NCBI RefSeq assembly: GCF_011046895.1
Contig: NZ_CP049249.1
Location: 62,001 to 126,000, forward strand
Length of the DNA: 64,000 bases
Origin: Rhizobium rhizoryzae
Lineage (GTDB): Bacteria; Pseudomonadota; Alphaproteobacteria; Rhizobiales; Rhizobiaceae
Reading direction: 5' to 3'
The first letter of the stretch is position 1. Each line of letters starts with the position of its first letter. The translations under genes and the position numbers were made by a program. Below the pieces are notes generated by a model. That model was not told where the DNA came from. It worked only from the letters and a program-made list of their open reading frames with translations, and ran no database searches. Of this stretch, positions 55,301 to 62,956 are shown in pieces.

Positions 55301-56905
55301 GGAACCTATAGCCTCGCGATTGTCGCAGCCGCCATCAAGCTTTCACCGAACGGAGGCGAGCTGGCGAAAGGCATGGCAGGCGAACAATATAGCCAGCCAA
55401 TTACGGCGACGGGCGGCGTCGGAGCAACGACCTTCAGCCTGGTATCGGGCACCTTGCCGAAGGGGATGAGCCTGAACCTTTCAACAGGCGAACTGACAGG
55501 TCCGCTCGAAATCGGATCGGAGGGAGACTACAGCTTCGTTCTCCAGGCTCGCGATAGCACGGGTAACCTCGGAAGCGGTTCCTATAGCCTGAAGGTGGCG
55601 CCGCGAAGCGTGACGGTGACCGACAAGCAGATCGAGGTTCAGGCGGGATCGACGCCCGCTGACGTTCCGCTTCACCGGGGAGCGACGGGCGGTCCTTTCG
55701 TTACGGCGGAGAAAACTTTTGTCGAACCGCCGAACGCTGGCACAGCAACAATTATCCGCGGCCAGTTCGCCCAGGCGACGACGACGACGCCCGTTGGCTG
55801 GTACCTTCAGTTCACCCCAAACCCCAGCTATGCGGGTCAGGTGAGGGTGGGCTTCCGGTTGACGAGCGCGCTCGGGGTATCGAATACCGGAACGGTGACC
55901 TACACAATCGCTTTCGACAAGAAGAAGGTCACCGACGAGATAAATGGTCTTGTTGAGGATTTCGTTCGAGCCCGACAAAACCTCCTCGCCTCAACGATCA
56001 AGGTGCCAGACCTGATGAAGCGCCGGCGGTTGGAGACGGCCAAAGACCCTGTGACGACGCGCATACAGCCTTCGGCCAGCGGCGTGACCTTGGGTTTCTC
56101 CACCAGCCTTGTGCAGATGGAGTCGGCAGGCAGCAAAGGAACCCGCGGTTCCGGTGGATCTCTTTCCCCGTTCAATATCTGGATCGACGGCACCTTCATG
56201 GCCCATAATCGCGAGCAGAACGGTGATCGTTGGGGAAGCTTCGCCATGATCTCCACCGGAGCAGATTATCTCGTCACGGACAAACTGCTGCTGGGTCTAT
56301 CCTTCCACTATGACCGGATGACGGACCCCACTGACAAAGACGCCGAACTGACCGGAAACGGCTGGCTGGCAGGGCCTTACGCCTCAATGGAAATCGCCAA
56401 GGGCGTTTTCTGGAATGCCAATGTTCTCTACGGCGGATCGGTAAATGATATCGAGACCGAGTTCTGGGACGGCGATTTCGATACCAGTCGCTGGCTGTTC
56501 GATAGCTCCATCAACGGTGAATGGCGGCTGGACGCTGACACTGTTCTGGTTCCGAAACTGCGCGCGGTTTATCTGTCTGAAACGGTAAAGGATTATGCCG
56601 TCAACAATGCTCAGGGCGATAGGCTGGACATCAAGGGTTTCACGACCGAACAGTTGCGGGTGAGCCTTGGTGCAGACCTGTCGAGGGATATTCATCTGGA
56701 GAACGGAATGGTTCTGACGCCAAGGATCGGGGTCACCGGGGGCTATTCCGGGCTCGACGGTTCGGGCGCGTTCGGGCAGGTTTCAGCGGGTCTCTCTTTG
56801 AATGCAGAGGCCGCCTGGACGCTCGATTTCGATCTGCTTTTCAATATTGACAATGATGGCGAGAGGTCACCCGGCGCCCGCGCGCGGATCGGTGGTAGGT
56901 TCTAG
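52394..56905 (+). CDS. Autotransporter adhesin with six cadherin-like repeats and three Ig-like domains
   Basis: 1503 residues from ATG 52394, which has GAGGG seven bases upstream; ATG 52514 (MSASLQ) lacks a ribosome site but starts closer to the hydrophobic signal (LLMRLCLVLAAILLTATHAA). From 52394 the leader is about 70 residues, like extended autotransporter signals. Order: N-terminal domain (to about 200), six 101-residue Thr/Ser-rich repeats (cadherin-like beta-sandwich type, about 201-803), three He_PIG Ig-like domains (about 805-1070), a linker with FDKKKVTDEINGLVEDFVRA, then a beta-barrel from about 1255 (FNIWIDGTFMAH, WGSFAMISTGADYLVTDKLL) ending RARIGGRF with terminal Phe. Outer-membrane anchored surface adhesin is the likely role. 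Confidence 0.88.
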   Translation: MQGRLGGAKPAVKGFYCRAEVAGESTSQPGPTAVFNRFPAMSASLQRVLPLLMRLCLVLAAILLTATHAAAALSTACQQLNTDFGSGRTFTVGDISSGSSANFNSDYPLLAGEKVTWQANATADPTNDTEAQYSVYDGNFASLAGARTRNVGSFSQSGSYTLTVNETVNLEIGTERNGNETSGASITMTASCSAATASTNANLSNLSLSSGTLSPSFASGTTSYTASVANGVSTITVTPTVSDATATVKVNGTTVTSGTASGSINLSVGTNTITTVVTAQDSTTTKTYTVTVTRAAAVSTDTNLANLSLSSGTLSPSFASGTTSYTASVANGVSTITVTPTVSDATATVKVNGTTVTSGTASGTINLSVGTNTITTVVTAQDSTTTKTYTVTVTRAAAVSTDANLANLSLSSGTLSPSFASGTTSYTASVANGVSTITVTPTVSDATATVKVNGTTVTSGTASGTINLSVGTNTITTVVTAQDSTTTKTYTVTVTRAAAVSTDANLANLSLSSGTLSPSFASGTMSYTASVANGVSTITVTPTVSDATATVAVNGTTVTSGTASGSINLSVGTNTITTVVTAQDGTTTKTYTVTVTRAAAVSTDANLANLSLSSGTLSPSFASGTTSYTASVANGVSTITVTPTVSDATATVKVNGTTVTSGTASGTINLSVGTNTITTVVTAQDGSTTKTYTVTVTRAAAVSTDANLSNLSLSSGTLSPSFASGTTSYTASVANGVTSVTVTPIVSDATATVKVNGTTVTSGTASGSISLSVGTNTITTVVTAQDGTTTKTYTVTVTRAAPVTLIPQGGALASGNIGQTYSQNISATGGTSASGPYTFSVTGSLPAGLTLSAAGAITGIPMVAGESSFTVTAKDADGTTGSAVYTLLIEGQIILSPGAGSLSSGIVGTPYSQGFSATGGKAPYSFAVSGTLPTGLSLSSNGALSGTPTAAANASFTVTVTDADRITASGTYSLAIVAAAIKLSPNGGELAKGMAGEQYSQPITATGGVGATTFSLVSGTLPKGMSLNLSTGELTGPLEIGSEGDYSFVLQARDSTGNLGSGSYSLKVAPRSVTVTDKQIEVQAGSTPADVPLHRGATGGPFVTAEKTFVEPPNAGTATIIRGQFAQATTTTPVGWYLQFTPNPSYAGQVRVGFRLTSALGVSNTGTVTYTIAFDKKKVTDEINGLVEDFVRARQNLLASTIKVPDLMKRRRLETAKDPVTTRIQPSASGVTLGFSTSLVQMESAGSKGTRGSGGSLSPFNIWIDGTFMAHNREQNGDRWGSFAMISTGADYLVTDKLLLGLSFHYDRMTDPTDKDAELTGNGWLAGPYASMEIAKGVFWNANVLYGGSVNDIETEFWDGDFDTSRWLFDSSINGEWRLDADTVLVPKLRAVYLSETVKDYAVNNAQGDRLDIKGFTTEQLRVSLGADLSRDIHLENGMVLTPRIGVTGGYSGLDGSGAFGQVSAGLSLNAEAAWTLDFDLLFNIDNDGERSPGARARIGGRF
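52994..54802 (+). repeat. Six tandem 303-bp coding repeats
   Basis: Copies start at about 52994, 53297, 53600, 53903, 54206 and 54509; the last is slightly short at its end. Each encodes about 101 residues beginning A/T-NL-NLSLSSGTLSPSF and ending KTYTVTVTRAAAVSTD. Copies 2 and 3 are almost identical in DNA, while copies 4 and 6 differ most (for example AVNGTT in 4, and GVTSVTVTPIVSD in 6). The pattern points to recent unequal recombination or gene conversion, and copy number may vary among strains. Confidence 0.93.
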
Positions 56906-56920
56906 CGCGCAGTTCTACCG

Positions 56921-56948
56921 GGTTCGACTTTCAACACGGAGTCGAACC
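56921..56948. terminator. Nine-bp-stem hairpin between convergent autotransporter and phosphatase genes
   Basis: GGTTCGACT (56921-56929) and AGTCGAACC (56940-56948) pair perfectly around a ten-base loop, 15 bases after the autotransporter stop and 57 before the end of the leftward gene. A shared terminator is likely although a T-run is lacking. Confidence 0.5.
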
Positions 56949-57005
56949 AGATGTCCGTGCTGTAAATCCTTGATCGACAAAGATCGAGGTCACAGGAAAG
57001 TTCGA

Positions 57006-57818
57006 TCAGGTCGAATTTTCCCTGGTCATGAGAGGAAGACCAGTCACTTCGGCCAGATGGCCCGCTACGCCGGGAGCGGCCGCAAGCACGGGGCCGCCCA
57101 TGACAAGATCCGCTGACGTGACGGGAAATGTTCCGGTACAGCCGCCAGCCTCCCGCACCATCAGGAGGCCGCCGAGACAATCCCAAGCATTCATGAAGTA
57201 TTCGACGTAACCATCGGTGCGGCCTTCCGCAACCCAGGCTAGGGCAAGAGCCCCGGATGCGCCACGACGAACAGAGGCGCCTCCGGAAAAGACAGCGGTG
57301 AAAAGCGAGATATACTCACCCTCGGGCGTATGGTGCGACCAACCGAGTTCTATGCTGGCGGTTTCCAGCGTGGATGTCGCTGCAACCCTTAGTGGGACAC
57401 CATTCTTTGCCGCGCCGCGTCCCCGCCGCGCCGTATAAAGTTCGCCGGTAACGGGATTATAGGTCGCTGCCAGTTCGGTTTGACCGTCCTCCACATAGGC
57501 GATAGCCACGCAGAAATGATCGATCCCACGAGCAAAGTTCGCTGTCCCATCGATCGGATCGACGACCCATAATCTGGAGCCGCCCGATCCGCCGCCGGTT
57601 TCCTCACCGAGCAGGCTATCCTCCGGGAAACGAGCTCTCAACTGCGCAAACACGCGTGCCTCAACGAGACCGTCGGCCTCTGTCAGGAAATCCTGGCGGC
57701 CCTTGAGGCTGAACTCGCCCGCACGCCGTTTGCGATAGCAATCAAGCGCTACTAGTCCGGCATCCCGGATGATGCCGTGAAGGGCGTTTTCGCGCTCGTC
57801 GAGAGTAGTGCTGCTCAT
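57006..57818 (-). CDS. Inositol monophosphatase-family protein
   Basis: 270 residues from ATG 57818, which has GGAGG five bases upstream; the frame to 57848 has no such site. Metal and catalytic motifs: DSLLGEETGG (about residue 65), WVVDPIDGTANFARG (about 83) and the second signature NAWDCLGGLLMVREAGG (about 208). The family dephosphorylates inositol phosphates, histidinol phosphate, 3'-phosphoadenosine compounds and similar. Last gene of a leftward operon with a glycerophosphodiesterase and an ABC importer, which makes inositol phosphate or glycerol phosphate release a natural inference. Confidence 0.88.
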   Translation of the reverse strand: MSSTTLDERENALHGIIRDAGLVALDCYRKRRAGEFSLKGRQDFLTEADGLVEARVFAQLRARFPEDSLLGEETGGGSGGSRLWVVDPIDGTANFARGIDHFCVAIAYVEDGQTELAATYNPVTGELYTARRGRGAAKNGVPLRVAATSTLETASIELGWSHHTPEGEYISLFTAVFSGGASVRRGASGALALAWVAEGRTDGYVEYFMNAWDCLGGLLMVREAGGCTGTFPVTSADLVMGGPVLAAAPGVAGHLAEVTGLPLMTRENST

Positions 57819-57863
57819 AACGGCCTCCGGACTGCCGAACAGTCCCATACCTGTTTGGACTGA

Positions 57864-58646
57864 TTAAGCGGACTTTTGTGCAAAGAGATCCGGAATGTCG
57901 GACAGGATCGTCTGCGCGCCGCAATCGAAGAAATGCTGTGCCACGTCCGGCTCATTGATAGTGGCGACGGCAAATTCGATGCCACTATCGGCCAGGATCT
58001 TCAACGAATCCTCTGGAAGGAAGTCTCGTTGCAGATGGAGGATCTGGCATTGCGTCTCTTCAAGAAGTGCCTTTGGCTTCTTTGGTGGGATGACCACGGC
58101 GTAAGCCCGCGGAACGTTCGGCATGAGCCGGGCCGCTGCATGAATGGAGCGGATGGAAAAGCTGGCAAGGAACAGTCCTTCGTGGTTGGCAGGCCAAAGA
58201 TCCTTCATCAACGCAAGAGCGACTTCCGCAGTCTCAATGTCATCGCCGGGTGTCGGCTTCAATTCCAGCTGGAGATTGATACCGAGATCAAGCACGGTCT
58301 CCACCAGTTCTTCCAGCGTTGGAACCTTGGTGCCGGCGAATTCCGGTGCGAAATAGGCGCCAGCATCCAGTGCCCGTATCTCTTCAAGGGTCATGTTCCC
58401 CACAAAGCCGGTTCCGTTGGTGGTCCGGTCAACGCGATCGTCATGAATGATGACCGGTTGCATGTCACGGGTGAGCTTGACATCGATCTCCACCCAACGC
58501 GCCCCTTTTGCGGCAGCGGCGCGAATTGCTGGAATGGTGTTTTCGGGCGCCAGAAGCGGAGCGCCGCGATGTGCGATCAAGGCATCCGGAACGGCTACGT
58601 CACGACGGGCGATGGTTGCGTCAGGTCTCGGGTCTGTCAGATACAC
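57864..58646 (-). CDS. Glycerophosphodiester phosphodiesterase (GDPD)
   Basis: 260 residues. Catalytic blocks: LIAHRGAPLLAPENTIPA (His and Glu, about residue 24), VEIDVKLTRDMQPVIIHDDR (about 52-70) and LQLELKPTPGDD (about 125). The start is a GTG at 58646 with only a weak upstream site. No signal peptide, so it would act in the cytoplasm on imported glycerophosphodiesters, like UgpQ. It lies 45 bases upstream of the phosphatase start and 85 after the binding-protein stop in one leftward unit. Confidence 0.9.
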   Translation of the reverse strand: MYLTDPRPDATIARRDVAVPDALIAHRGAPLLAPENTIPAIRAAAAKGARWVEIDVKLTRDMQPVIIHDDRVDRTTNGTGFVGNMTLEEIRALDAGAYFAPEFAGTKVPTLEELVETVLDLGINLQLELKPTPGDDIETAEVALALMKDLWPANHEGLFLASFSIRSIHAAARLMPNVPRAYAVVIPPKKPKALLEETQCQILHLQRDFLPEDSLKILADSGIEFAVATINEPDVAQHFFDCGAQTILSDIPDLFAQKSA

Positions 58647-58731
58647 GTGTCAATTCTTTCTTTTTGATTGATAGAAAATGAGAGGGTGCGCCGCGATCGG
58701 GCCAACCGCGGCGCCTGAGGCATCGATGCAC

Positions 58732-59853
58732 TCAGTTCTGGGTCACCTGGTTGATGAAACCCTTCTTGATCTCATCGCCGAAAGGTTTGGCCGCCCAAAC
58801 GGTCGAGTATTTGCGATCGGCTGCCGGGATCAGGGCGACGGCGCTATCGGCTTCGGGATGCTGTGGCGCAATACCGAAGGACTTGGCGAATTCGGTCTGT
58901 GTCTTTGCACTGGTCAGCCAATTGATCAGCACGAGTGCAGCGGCCTTGTTTTTTGCATTGGCCGGAATGGCGATGACGTTGCCACCGCCGGGAAAGCCAA
59001 AGGACGGTATGTACATCTTGATATCCTTGGAGATCTCGCCCTTGCGCTGAAGCGCTGCCAGTTGGTCCTCCCAGGCGGCAATGATCTTGAACTCGCCCCC
59101 ATTGAGACGCGTAATGCTGTCCGCATTCGACGCGGTAATGATGTAACCCTGACGGTTGTCCTTGAACCACTTCCAGGCCGGTGCCAGTTTGGCGATTTTT
59201 TCCGGCGTGGACGCGCCTTGCGAATAGTCGATATCGGTTACGACAGCGCGCGTGATGCTCTCGATGAGGGCCGGGCCAGAACCGCCATTTTCCACGTTGA
59301 AGCCCAGTTCTCCCGGATTCTTTTTCATGAAGGCCACGAATTCGTCCAGCGTATGCGGCAGTTCGGACTGCGAAACCCGGGCCGGATTGTAGGCAATGGC
59401 TGTCTGGTTACCCCAGAATGCAGGCGCATAGCCCTTGTTGTCCGTACCTTCCATGACGTAGCGAAGCTTGGCACCTTCCGGCAGCAAGGGCTTCAGAGGT
59501 CCGAACAGAAGTTCCTCTGCCTTGAAATTCTGCGGTGTCGAGCCGCCGAGCGAGATGACGTCGATGTCTCCCTGAGCACGGCTGCGTTCGGCGAGCATCT
59601 TGTCGATATTGGTCTTGGCGTCACCATCTGGAATGGTGACCTTGATGCCGTACTGGGCCTCGAAGGTCTTTACTTGCTCGCGCATGGCAGGCTGCGAGTA
59701 CCAGTGGAACCAGTTGATCTGCCCTTCTTTCTTTGCCTGGGCCACGATCTCGTCCCAACTCATCTGGGTAAGGTCCTTGGCGGCCGCCTCAGTCTGGATG
59801 CCGGCCAGCGGCAGAACGGTTGCGAGCGCAAGAAATGCTACTTTTCTAAGCAT
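58732..59853 (-). CDS. ABC transporter substrate-binding protein (PotD/iron-type fold)
   Basis: 373 residues from ATG 59853 (AAGGA nine bases upstream); the long frame to 60492 is a shadow of the permease gene. Signal peptide MLRKVAFLALATVLPLAGIQ, cleavage likely after AAA near residue 25. Mature blocks are WDEIVAQAKKEGQINWFHWY, GIKVTIPDGDAKTNIDKML and SFGFPGGGNVIAIPANAKNK. It resembles the group of periplasmic proteins related to PotD, FbpA and YnjB. With GDPD and phosphatase genes behind it, a glycerophosphodiester ligand is the best guess. Confidence 0.88.
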   Translation of the reverse strand: MLRKVAFLALATVLPLAGIQTEAAAKDLTQMSWDEIVAQAKKEGQINWFHWYSQPAMREQVKTFEAQYGIKVTIPDGDAKTNIDKMLAERSRAQGDIDVISLGGSTPQNFKAEELLFGPLKPLLPEGAKLRYVMEGTDNKGYAPAFWGNQTAIAYNPARVSQSELPHTLDEFVAFMKKNPGELGFNVENGGSGPALIESITRAVVTDIDYSQGASTPEKIAKLAPAWKWFKDNRQGYIITASNADSITRLNGGEFKIIAAWEDQLAALQRKGEISKDIKMYIPSFGFPGGGNVIAIPANAKNKAAALVLINWLTSAKTQTEFAKSFGIAPQHPEADSAVALIPAADRKYSTVWAAKPFGDEIKKGFINQVTQN

Positions 59854-59897
59854 GGCATCAATTCCTTGGTTTTCGTGAGTGAACAGAAACATCGACA

Positions 59898-60740
59898 TCA
59901 TCCCTTGCCGGTCACGACTGCGGGGTCCGCGCTTTTGAGAAGCCGTTCGGCGATCAGCATCAGGAGTACGTTGGGGACGACGAGGATCAGGGAAACGGCC
60001 GCAGCATTGGGCCGGATGAAGTTGTAGCCGAGATAGGAGTAGAGAATGGTTGGGACCGTGGTGAAATCCGGTGCGCCGACGATGTAGGAGATGGCGAACT
60101 CTTCTATGGACAGGATGAAAACGATGATTAGCGCAGCCAGGAGCCCCGGCTTCAGGACCGGCAGATAGGCCGTACGGAAGACGGTAACACGAGATGCACC
60201 CAGATCGCGGGCCGCATCGATAAGGTCCTGCCGCACCATCGAGAAGGACACGCTGAGCAGTCGGATAGCATAGGGCAGCAGGCCCACCGTATGGCCGATC
60301 AGGATTCCGAGAAATCGCGAATAGAGGCCAAGCTCGATCAGCAGCGCCGAGAAAAAGATGGCGCTGACAAAGCCGGGCAGAACCAACGGGACCAGTGTCA
60401 GCATCTGCGCAGCCGCCTTGCCGGGAAACTCCATGCGGCCAAAGGCATAGGCTGTTGGCGTGGCCAGCAGCAGGGTCAGGAATGAGACGCACGCCGCCAG
60501 CGTGTAGCTATTGTACATCGCTTGCGGCAGTGCGCTCGTCGCCCAGATTTCCACCCAGCGGCGCAAGGAAAGTACCGGCGGAAGCACGGCAGGATAGGCC
60601 CATGGGGTTGATGGGTCCACCAGAGACCAAAGAACTGCCATGCAGAAGGGAAGAACCAGGGCGACGAAGAAGACGGCGAGGGCAAGCAGGATGAGCAGTT
60701 GACGCTGCCAGAAGGGTGTTGAGCGGGAGGGTGTGGTCAT
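59898..60740 (-). CDS. ABC transporter permease (PotC/ThiP-type half)
   Basis: 280 residues, about six membrane segments. The EAA loop is DAARDLGASRVTVFRTAYLP near residue 180, followed by a typical EEFAISYIVGAPDFTTVPTI segment. It begins three bases after the partner permease's stop. Forms the inner-membrane pore with it. Confidence 0.92.
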   Translation of the reverse strand: MTTPSRSTPFWQRQLLILLALAVFFVALVLPFCMAVLWSLVDPSTPWAYPAVLPPVLSLRRWVEIWATSALPQAMYNSYTLAACVSFLTLLLATPTAYAFGRMEFPGKAAAQMLTLVPLVLPGFVSAIFFSALLIELGLYSRFLGILIGHTVGLLPYAIRLLSVSFSMVRQDLIDAARDLGASRVTVFRTAYLPVLKPGLLAALIIVFILSIEEFAISYIVGAPDFTTVPTILYSYLGYNFIRPNAAAVSLILVVPNVLLMLIAERLLKSADPAVVTGKG

Positions 60741-60743
60741 TGA

Positions 60744-61604
60744 TTATCTCCCCATCCGACGAACAAGAAGTTGCATCAGGCCTGCAAGGATGAGTGAGCC
60801 GAAAAGCGAGAGTGCCATCAGCATGACGGCCACGACCGCCGCCTCATTCCACCCATGCGCTGCATTGTCGGACTGAACGCGGTGCATGAACTGCGCCATG
60901 GACTGAATATTGGTCGGCCCCGCCACCACCTGGAATGACCAGTCGCCTGCTGCGCCGATAAAGATCAGAATGAGCGCCGCCTGCAAGGCACGCAGCGTCA
61001 GCGGCAAGATGACCCGCCGAAGTCGTGCAAGACTTCCTGCACCCAGATCCCGGGCTGCATCCAGAATGTCGTCACCGATTGAGCGAACGGAGCCGGTGAC
61101 GACGAGAAACGCCAGGGGCATGTTCTTCCAGACCTGCAAGATCACCACGCCAATGGCATAGCTGTCGTTCTGCATCCGGATTGGCCGGTCGATGAGGCCG
61201 AGCTTGACCAGTGCGACATTCAGGAAACCCTGAAAGGAAATGAAGTTGACGAACAGGAAGGCGGCCACCAGACCGTGGACGAGGAGCGGCGCCTTGATCA
61301 TGGCGCTGATCAGATCGGAGCCTGGAAAGGGGCGCCTGAGCCACAGCGCCACCGGATAAGCGAGCATGACCGAGATCAGAGAACTCAGGATCGCGATACG
61401 CGCCGAGTACCAGAACACGCGCCAGAACTGGCTTTGCGACAGCATGCCTTCCCAGAATTCCAGCGAGAAACGGTCATCACCCGCGAAATTGAAATATCCG
61501 ATCGACTGCGACACGGCCATTCCCACCACGAGTGACATGAAGGCGACGATGGGAAAAAGCCCGGGAAGCAAGAGAAGGTAGGGAGTGATACGCTGCCGTT
61601 TCAT
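60744..61604 (-). CDS. ABC transporter permease (PotB-type half)
   Basis: 286 residues, about six membrane segments. N-terminal ITPYLLLLPGLFPIVAFMSL; EAA loop DAARDLGAGSLARLRRVILP near residue 185. Its ATG overlaps the ATPase stop (61601-61604), so expression is coupled. Confidence 0.92.
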   Translation of the reverse strand: MKRQRITPYLLLLPGLFPIVAFMSLVVGMAVSQSIGYFNFAGDDRFSLEFWEGMLSQSQFWRVFWYSARIAILSSLISVMLAYPVALWLRRPFPGSDLISAMIKAPLLVHGLVAAFLFVNFISFQGFLNVALVKLGLIDRPIRMQNDSYAIGVVILQVWKNMPLAFLVVTGSVRSIGDDILDAARDLGAGSLARLRRVILPLTLRALQAALILIFIGAAGDWSFQVVAGPTNIQSMAQFMHRVQSDNAAHGWNEAAVVAVMLMALSLFGSLILAGLMQLLVRRMGR

Positions 61605-62692
61605 CGGACAGCCTCGGCGAGAAATCGGATGGCATCAGGCGCAATCACGACGCCGATGGTCTCACCTTCGGAAACAGGAGCAAACCCGTGGGTCTGAATG
61701 CGATAGCGGCTTGTCGCGTCACCAAGCGGATGGACGGAAAAGTCGCATTGGCTTCCCAGGAAGGTACGGGTGGTGACTTTGACGTCAAAGCGGTTCTGTG
61801 CGTCTGCAGTGGGCTTCGTGACGTGCGCGTCCTCCGGTCGCCAGCAGGCATAGACATGATCTGAGACCGGCGGGGTGTCCGAACGGACAACTGCTTCGCC
61901 CAGGGGGCAACTGACCTTGTATTCGCCCTGGGTGCGATCAACGTCCAGAATACGCAGCGGCATGATGTTGGCCGTGCCGATGAAATCTGCCACGAAGCGG
62001 TTGGCGGGGTTGCGATATATGTCTTCCGGACGTCCCATCTGCTCGATGACGCCCGCCCGCATGACGATGACGAGATCGGACATGGCAAGCGCTTCTGCCT
62101 GATCGTGGGTGACGTAGACGGCGGTGAACCCGTGCTCGCGCTGCAGCGCCCGTATCTCCATGCGCACATGATCCCGCAGCTTCGCATCGAGGTTGGACAG
62201 CGGCTCATCGAAGAGCATGACCCCCGGGCGGACTGCCATGGCGCGCGCAAGCGCCACGCGTTGCTGCTGCCCGCCGGAAAGTTGCCCCGGCAGCTTGGCC
62301 AGTTGCGAGGACAGGCCGACCTGCTCTGCGACTGCGGCAACCCGCGCGGCAATGTCCTGTGCGCCAAGCCTGCGCTGGCGAAGCCCGAACCCGATGTTGT
62401 CGGCAACTGTCAGATGCGGGAAGAGAGCATAGGACTGAAAGCACATGGCCGTGTCGCGCTTTTCTGGCGGCACGTCCTGCATGTTCTGACCTTTGATCTC
62501 AATCGTCCCGCCATCAAGCGGAATGAAGCCGGCAATTGCTTTCAGAAGTGTCGTCTTGCCGCAGCCGGAAGGGCCCAGCAGCGTAACCAAATGTCCTTGC
62601 GATGCTTCGAAACTGACTTCGCTCAAGGCCTGGAATGTGCCGTAACGCAGACTTGCGCTGCGAACGGACAAAGCGGTCGACGCTTGTGCCAC
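61601..62692 (-). CDS. ABC transporter ATPase (PotA/FbpC-type)
   Basis: 363 residues from a GTG with GAGGG seven bases upstream. Walker A LLGPSGCGKTTLLKA (about 39), Q-loop MCFQSYALFPHLTV, signature QLSGGQQQRVALARA (about 138), Walker [17 protein letters not shown]-loop YVTHDQAEALAM. A TOBE-type C-terminal domain begins near 240 (FIGTANIMPLRIL). First gene of the operon ATPase, two permeases, binding protein, GDPD, phosphatase. It is divergent from a ROK-like regulator across 264 bases of AT-rich DNA. Confidence 0.93.
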   Translation of the reverse strand: MAQASTALSVRSASLRYGTFQALSEVSFEASQGHLVTLLGPSGCGKTTLLKAIAGFIPLDGGTIEIKGQNMQDVPPEKRDTAMCFQSYALFPHLTVADNIGFGLRQRRLGAQDIAARVAAVAEQVGLSSQLAKLPGQLSGGQQQRVALARAMAVRPGVMLFDEPLSNLDAKLRDHVRMEIRALQREHGFTAVYVTHDQAEALAMSDLVIVMRAGVIEQMGRPEDIYRNPANRFVADFIGTANIMPLRILDVDRTQGEYKVSCPLGEAVVRSDTPPVSDHVYACWRPEDAHVTKPTADAQNRFDVKVTTRTFLGSQCDFSVHPLGDATSRYRIQTHGFAPVSEGETIGVVIAPDAIRFLAEAVR

Positions 62693-62956
62693 GGTGTTAC
62701 CCTCCCTGTAGACGAGCTCAATTCTGACGTTGAGCTTGATTTATCATGCTTTGTGTATAATATTTATGACAGGTTTTTGACTGTTGTAAATAGCGGCATC
62801 ATCGGTAAAAAGCTCTTTGAATGGTAGAGAACACAGGTTGTGACCTTATGTTTTTATGTTTATTGCATAATTTTTATAGGAGCACCGTGTACGTATTGCC
62901 GAGGGCGTTAAAAGCCTCTAGGGGTTGTATGTCCGGACTGAGAGGTAAAGGCTGAG

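Noticed and set aside
58678..60027. 449-codon rightward frame
   Set aside because: Antisense to the GDPD-linked binding-protein gene, no motif.
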